Shown piece after piece: positions 59,739 through 64,000 of a DNA stretch of 64,000 nt. A program made the translations under genes and the position numbers. This DNA comes from Phycisphaerales bacterium (lineage in GTDB: Bacteria > Planctomycetota > Phycisphaerae > Phycisphaerales > SM1A02). The stretch is taken from the NCBI GenBank assembly GCA_029245245.1, contig JAQWPT010000033.1, positions 62,001 to 126,000 of the forward strand, in the 5' to 3' direction. Below the pieces are notes generated by a model, which did not search any database, had not been told where the DNA came from, and was given only the letters and a program-made list of their open reading frames with translations. Position 1 is the first letter of the stretch; every line of letters begins with the position of its first letter.

Positions 59739-61793
59739 ATGCCAAAGTACACCACCGACCAGATTCGCAACATCGCACTTCTTGGAGCCTCCGGCGCAGG
59801 AAAGACAACGCTGGCCGAGGCCATGCTGGTCGCTGGCAAGGTGATACCGCGAGTTGGGCGGGTGGAGGACGGCAACACCGTTTCCGACTTCGATGAACTG
59901 GAGAAGGAGCTCGGTCACAGCGTGGACAGTGCCATGCTGCACATGGATCACGGCGGGTGCCATCTGAACATCATCGATACCCCGGGCCGTGCCGATTTCT
60001 TCGGCAAGGCGATCGGTCCGCTCTCCGCGGTGGAGGCGGCCGTGGTCGTCATCGATGCGTCCATCGGCATCCAGCCCATCACCCGCCGGGCGATGACGCG
60101 TGCCTCCGAGTACGCCGTCCCCACGGCCATCGTCATCAACAAGATGGATGCCGCCGACGTCGGTGGCATCCTGACCTCGATCCAGGAGGCCTTCGGCAGT
60201 TGCTGCGTTCCGATCAACGTGCCTGCCGGCGGGGGATCCTCCGTCGCCCGGTGCTTCCTCTCCGGTGACGGCGAGTGCGACCTCGGTGACATGAGCGATT
60301 TCCATACCGCCATCGTGGACCAGGTGGTGGAGACCGACGAGCCGCTCATGGAGCAGTATCTGGAACAGGGCGAGGTCGATGGCGAATCGCTGCTGGCTCC
60401 CTTCAAGCAGGCCATGGTCGATCGCCACTTGATTCCCGTGCTCTTCACCAGCGCGAGGGACGGGGTGGGCGTCTCTGAACTGCTCGATCAGATCGCGGAA
60501 CTCTTTCCCAGCCCCGCCGACGGCAATCGAGCCGTCTTCGTTCGCGGGACGGGCGAGGAGCGTGAGGAGTTCAAGGCAACCCAGAACTCGGCCGACGCCC
60601 TGCTCGGTCACGTCTTCAAGATCGCGTCCGACCCGTTCGTCGGCAAGCTCGGATACATCCGGATCCACCAGGGCACGCTCAAGGGTGGCGAGAGCCCCCG
60701 CCTCGACGACGAGCGAAAGCCGGTGCGGATCTCCAGCCTGCTGAAGATGCAGGGGAGGGATTCCTCCGACCAGGACTCTGTCATTCCCGGCGACATCGCG
60801 GTCATCTCCAAGATCGATGAACTTCATTACAACAGCGTGCTGCACAGCGAGGCTGGCCACGGGCAGTTGGCCCTCAAGTCCATCCCGCAGCCCAAGCCCA
60901 TGTTCGGTCTGGCCATCGAGGTCACGTCGAAGGGGGCCGAGAGCAAGCTCAGTGAAGCGATCGCCAAGATGATCGCGGAGGATCAGTCGCTGGAGATGGA
61001 GCGCATTGCCGCAACCCATGAAACGGTGCTTCGGGGTCTCGGCGAACTGCACCTGCGGGTCAAGCTGAAGATGCTCCAGGATCGCTACGGCGTGGGCGTC
61101 GACACCCGACAGCCCAAGGTCGCCTACAAGGAGACCATCTCCGGCAAGGCGGAAGGCCACCATCGGCACAAGAAGCAGACCGGTGGTTCCGGGCAGTTCG
61201 GTGAGGTCTACCTCCGGGTCGAGCCGGCCGAAACAGATGATGAATCCCTGGTCAACGGCCTCGTCTTCGCGGACGAAACATTCGGCGGCAGTGTCCCCAA
61301 GCAGTTCCTTCCAGCGATTGAGAAGGGCGTGCGTTCGGTCATGCACAACGGTGCCGTGGCCGGCTACCCCCTGCAGGACGTTCGCGTTGCTGTCTACGAC
61401 GGAAAGCACCACCCGGTGGATTCGAAGGAAATCGCCTTCGTGACCGCAGGCAAGAAGGCGTTCGTGGATGCCGTGCAGAAGGCCAAGCCTGTCCTGCTGG
61501 AACCATTCGTCAAGTTGGAGATCACGGTCCCTACGGACATGATCGGTGACATTTCGGCTGACCTTGCCGGTCGGCGGGCCAGGATCCAGGGAACCGATAT
61601 CCTGCCGGGCAATCAGGCGGTGCTGTACGCAGAGGCGCCCCTGTCCGAGGTGATGAGCTATTCCAACCAGCTCAAGTCCATCACCGCAGGGGCGGGAAGC
61701 TACTCCATGGAGTACTCCCATGACGAGAACACCCCCCCGAACGTCCAGGCCGAGGTGATCAAGGCCTACCAGCCCGTCAGTGAAGAGGATTGA
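59739..61793 (+). CDS. Elongation factor G-like GTPase (EF-G paralogue)
   Basis: 684 residues. AGGAG at 59723-59727 precedes the ATG by 11 bases, and TATACA at 59709-59714 is a plausible -10. GTPase motifs are GASGAGKTTLAEAML (instead of the canonical AHIDAGKTT), DTPGRADFF, NKMDAADVG and TSARDG. Domains II-V follow, with KVAYKETISGKAEGHHRHKKQ and TGGSGQFGEV, then VPTDMIGDISADLAGRR. The altered P-loop flank and shorter length than the housekeeping EF-G suggest a FusA2/EF-G-II-type paralogue whose role may be ribosome recycling or stress. There are no str-operon neighbours. Confidence 0.88.
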   Translation: MPKYTTDQIRNIALLGASGAGKTTLAEAMLVAGKVIPRVGRVEDGNTVSDFDELEKELGHSVDSAMLHMDHGGCHLNIIDTPGRADFFGKAIGPLSAVEAAVVVIDASIGIQPITRRAMTRASEYAVPTAIVINKMDAADVGGILTSIQEAFGSCCVPINVPAGGGSSVARCFLSGDGECDLGDMSDFHTAIVDQVVETDEPLMEQYLEQGEVDGESLLAPFKQAMVDRHLIPVLFTSARDGVGVSELLDQIAELFPSPADGNRAVFVRGTGEEREEFKATQNSADALLGHVFKIASDPFVGKLGYIRIHQGTLKGGESPRLDDERKPVRISSLLKMQGRDSSDQDSVIPGDIAVISKIDELHYNSVLHSEAGHGQLALKSIPQPKPMFGLAIEVTSKGAESKLSEAIAKMIAEDQSLEMERIAATHETVLRGLGELHLRVKLKMLQDRYGVGVDTRQPKVAYKETISGKAEGHHRHKKQTGGSGQFGEVYLRVEPAETDDESLVNGLVFADETFGGSVPKQFLPAIEKGVRSVMHNGAVAGYPLQDVRVAVYDGKHHPVDSKEIAFVTAGKKAFVDAVQKAKPVLLEPFVKLEITVPTDMIGDISADLAGRRARIQGTDILPGNQAVLYAEAPLSEVMSYSNQLKSITAGAGSYSMEYSHDENTPPNVQAEVIKAYQPVSEED

Positions 61794-61820
61794 TTCCAGA
61801 TCCTCACGGCTCCGCCGCTC

Positions 61821-61826
61821 TATACT
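61821..61826 (+). promoter_or_regulatory. -10-like box (TATACT) upstream of the HEAT-repeat lipoprotein
   Basis: TATACT ends six bases before the ATG at 61833, with no Shine-Dalgarno sequence between. It is the clearest example of the TANNNT-to-start arrangement in this window. Confidence 0.5.
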
Positions 61827-61832
61827 GCCAGC

Positions 61833-62684
61833 ATGTCGCGTCACGCGATCGTTCTTGCACTGTCCGTCGTCGCCCTCGGGGTGACCGGGTGCGTTACGGA
61901 TGACTTTCAGGATCTGGGTGAGGTCTTTTCGCCCAAGACGCCCCGGGAGGCGGCACTGGAAGCGCTTGATCCCTACAACGCGGATCTTCGACGCGAGGGC
62001 GTCGTGCTTCTCGCCAACGCGCCCTTTGGTGGGGCGGAAACCTACATGGACATGTACCGGGACTACGTGGAGAACGAAACCGATCCGCTTGTGCGGGCCG
62101 CGGCCATCACGGCCCTCGGCCGACATGGCCAGCCAAGCGATGCGTTGGTGATCGTTCCATGGATCGACTCGCGGGTCACCCAGAGTACGAACGTACGTTG
62201 GACGGCGGCCAAGGCGTTGCAACGACTGCACAACCCGGAGGTCGTGGCCCCGATGCTTCGGGTCATCACGTCGCCTGACGATGACGGAGAGGTCAAGGCC
62301 GCGGTGGCGACGGCACTGGGCCAGTACCAGGAGGACAATGTCTTCCAGGCCCTGCTGGTGGCGCTTGATGACCGTCGCCTCTCGGTGAATCTCAACGCCG
62401 CCGAATCACTCGCATTGTTGACAGGGCAGGCCTGGGGCATGGACCGTGTGGCATGGAAGCGGTGGTACGACTCACTGGAGAAACCGGCGCTCGCCTTCGA
62501 AGGCCATCGTGAATACCTGTACCCCACCTATACCCGCGACAAGGCCTGGTTCGAATACATCGCCTTCTGGATCCAGCAGTCCCAGGAGCAGCCGTCTCAC
62601 CCGGCGGGTCTTCGGCCCGATTCCCAGCGACGCACATGGACCGAAGACGTGGAAGAAGAGGATGGTCCCGCCTCCGGGTCGTGA
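61833..62684 (+). CDS. HEAT-repeat lipoprotein
   Basis: 283 residues. The signal ends VTGC (Cys20), so it is a likely lipoprotein. Residues about 40-215 form HEAT-like helical pairs: ETDPLVRAAAITALGRHG, STNVRWTAAKALQRLHNP, DGEVKAAVATALGQY and RLSVNLNAAESLALLTG. The C-terminal part is Trp-rich (WKRWYDSL, AWFEYIAFWIQQSQ) and ends in an acidic tail. The repeats are protein-binding scaffolds; no enzyme motif is visible. The MATE gene follows in the same direction after 39 bases. Confidence 0.8.
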   Translation: MSRHAIVLALSVVALGVTGCVTDDFQDLGEVFSPKTPREAALEALDPYNADLRREGVVLLANAPFGGAETYMDMYRDYVENETDPLVRAAAITALGRHGQPSDALVIVPWIDSRVTQSTNVRWTAAKALQRLHNPEVVAPMLRVITSPDDDGEVKAAVATALGQYQEDNVFQALLVALDDRRLSVNLNAAESLALLTGQAWGMDRVAWKRWYDSLEKPALAFEGHREYLYPTYTRDKAWFEYIAFWIQQSQEQPSHPAGLRPDSQRRTWTEDVEEEDGPASGS

Positions 62685-62723
62685 CCCGACGCGTCGGTAG
62701 TTGGTCGCTACCCTGTTCGTTCC

Positions 62724-64000
62724 GTGTCAACCAAACCCACTCAAGAAGTCGACGGCCGAGATGGTCGCATCCAGTCCGGTCGCCTTGTGGGCAAGTCGCT
62801 TACGGCGATGATCGTCATCGTAGCGCTGCCGGTGATGATCCAGCAGTTCCTGGCGGCGACCGTGGGGCTGTTCGACAAGATACTCGCGGGGGCCCTCCCC
62901 GAATCGATCGTGGTGGCAAGCCTCGATGGCCTTGGAGTCGGGTCCTACGTCGGATGGCTCATCGGGATCGCCATGGCCGGCATCGGGATCGGCGGGCAGG
63001 CCTTGATCGCCCGGGCCATGGGGTCAGGTGATCCGGACCAGTCGCATTCAGCCCTGGCGCAGTCGCTGCTGATCAGCACCATCTGGGGAACATTGTTCGC
63101 AGTCGTGATGTGGTTCATGGCTCCGTGGCTTGCCGATCTTGCGCTGAACGAGTCGCAGGCCGATGCTCGGGAATACTGCATCGAGTACGTGCGGATCATG
63201 GCCTACGGATTGCCGTTCTTCGGCATCATGATGGTCGGTGGCATGTGCATGCACGGGGCGGGAGAGTCTCTGGTTCCATCGATCATCGCGATCCTCGTGA
63301 ACGTGGTGAACGTCGGTGTGTCCTGGGGGCTGTCCGGGGCCGACCTGGAATGGCTCGGAGTCGACGGAGTGGAGAACCCCTTCGGGTTCGACCTGCACGT
63401 CTCCGGCATTGCATGGGGAACCGTGATCAGCTTCGCCTGCGGGGCCCTGCTCACGCTGGTGGCGCTGGCACGCGGTATCAAGGACCTTCGACTCGAGTCC
63501 CGGCGACTGTGTCTGGACGTGGCCATGGCATGGCGTGTCGTCCGGATCGGCATTCCCAACTTCTTCGAGGGGCTCTCCATGTGGATGGCCAACCTCGTGG
63601 TGCTCTGGTTCATCGGCGAGGTGGCCACCTCGAAGATGGCGCAGCACGTCCTGCTTGATTCGTCCGAGGACTCGGTGGACCTCGCAGAGGCCGGACAGGG
63701 GCTGCAGGGAGCGCACATCATTGCCGTGCAGTGGGAGGCGTTCAGTTTCCTGCCGGGATTCGCAATCGGGATCGCGGCCGGGGCCATCGCCGGGCAGTTT
63801 CTCGGGGCGGGCAATCTTCGCATGGCTCGCAAGGCGGTATGGACCTGCATCGGCATCGGGGTCGTCATCATGGGTCTGCTTGGGGTGGTCTTCTCGATCT
63901 TCGGCAAGGCACTGACGTCCGTGATCAGCGACGACCCCGTCTACATGGAGACCGTGCCGTCGCTGCTGCTGATCTGCGGGGTGACCCAGGTCTTCTTCGC
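62724..64000 (+). CDS. MATE-family efflux transporter, 5' part (runs off the right edge)
   Basis: The frame opens with GTG 62724 and continues without a stop for 425 codons to the window end. Ten or so membrane helices are present. The MATE pattern is seen in LPVMIQQFLAATVGLFDKIL near residue 40, GIGIGGQALIARAMGSGD near 90, EYVRIMAYGLPFFGI near 155 and the related second half GIAAGAIAGQFLGAGN near 355. An extra loop (about 315-335) breaks the second half. These transporters export cations, drugs or lipid-linked products against H+ or Na+. TACCCT lies nine bases before the start. Confidence 0.85.
   Translation, partial: MSTKPTQEVDGRDGRIQSGRLVGKSLTAMIVIVALPVMIQQFLAATVGLFDKILAGALPESIVVASLDGLGVGSYVGWLIGIAMAGIGIGGQALIARAMGSGDPDQSHSALAQSLLISTIWGTLFAVVMWFMAPWLADLALNESQADAREYCIEYVRIMAYGLPFFGIMMVGGMCMHGAGESLVPSIIAILVNVVNVGVSWGLSGADLEWLGVDGVENPFGFDLHVSGIAWGTVISFACGALLTLVALARGIKDLRLESRRLCLDVAMAWRVVRIGIPNFFEGLSMWMANLVVLWFIGEVATSKMAQHVLLDSSEDSVDLAEAGQGLQGAHIIAVQWEAFSFLPGFAIGIAAGAIAGQFLGAGNLRMARKAVWTCIGIGVVIMGLLGVVFSIFGKALTSVISDDPVYMETVPSLLLICGVTQVFF

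Noticed and set aside
59676-62231. 851-codon minus-strand open frame antisense to the EF-G paralogue
   Set aside because: It lies opposite a clear GTPase gene; its His/Asp/Gly/Leu/Val-rich composition is what GC-rich codons give on the other strand, and no domain is visible.

Overview
The window is a GC-rich, gene-dense bacterial chromosome segment that most resembles a planctomycete, probably class Phycisphaerae. The evidence is a DUF1549/LamG/DUF1553 protein next to a Tat-exported DUF1501 protein, right-handed beta-helix surface proteins (one ending in a dockerin-like GDMNGDGVLD tail), a fused SecDF with an enlarged SecD half, and an FtsK/EccC-like ATPase with WXG100-like small proteins. 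I see no rRNA, insertion sequence, prophage or CRISPR array, and one tRNA. Gaps are short: no gene-free stretch exceeds 300 bases, and many neighbours overlap by 1 to 70 bases.

Layout. 1-2.4 kb: the 5' part of an OprB-like porin, divergent from a Tat-exported multicopper oxidase, with an inverted repeat between them. 2.6-3.8 kb: a dockerin-tailed beta-helix protein and a terminator. 3.9-9.3 kb (minus): recG-polX-ffh. 9.3-13.2 kb (plus): xseA-xseB, a prepilin peptidase and an OmpA-domain lipoprotein. 13.3-17.0 kb: kup, convergent with an MCE/ABC (MlaD/MlaF-like) pair. 17.1-25.0 kb (plus): Nudix hydrolase, rhomboid protease, tgt-yajC-secDF, LysM protein. 25.0-28.9 kb: an aldo/keto reductase and a FAD oxidoreductase (minus), then an isocitrate dehydrogenase-type enzyme and an alpha/beta hydrolase (plus).

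28.9-57.8 kb is one long minus-strand run. In transcription order it holds ogt-ugd; a respiratory operon (cytochrome c oxidase II-I-III, a membrane protein, diheme cytochrome c, Rieske protein, cytochrome b fused to cytochrome c, a CtaG/CcoG-like fusion, a FixH-like protein and a bactofilin-like protein); a compact type VII secretion-like set (WXG100-like protein, coiled-coil protein, second small W-x-D protein, EccC-like ATPase); tRNA-Val; DUF1553, DUF1501 and a beta-helix protein; a FlgI-like lipoprotein; and smc. 57.8-64.0 kb carries glyA, trmL, an EF-G paralogue, a HEAT-repeat lipoprotein and the start of a MATE transporter.

The respiratory genes together encode a quinol-to-oxygen chain (bc-type complex, cytochromes c, caa3-type oxidase) with its assembly factors. 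The best candidates for under-described biology are the minimal ESX-like locus at 40-45 kb, the CtaG/CcoG-like fusion beside a FixH-like gene, a cytochrome b whose quinol-site PEWY motif reads PDFW, and a recurrent TANNNT box 6-8 bases before start codons that points to leaderless transcription.
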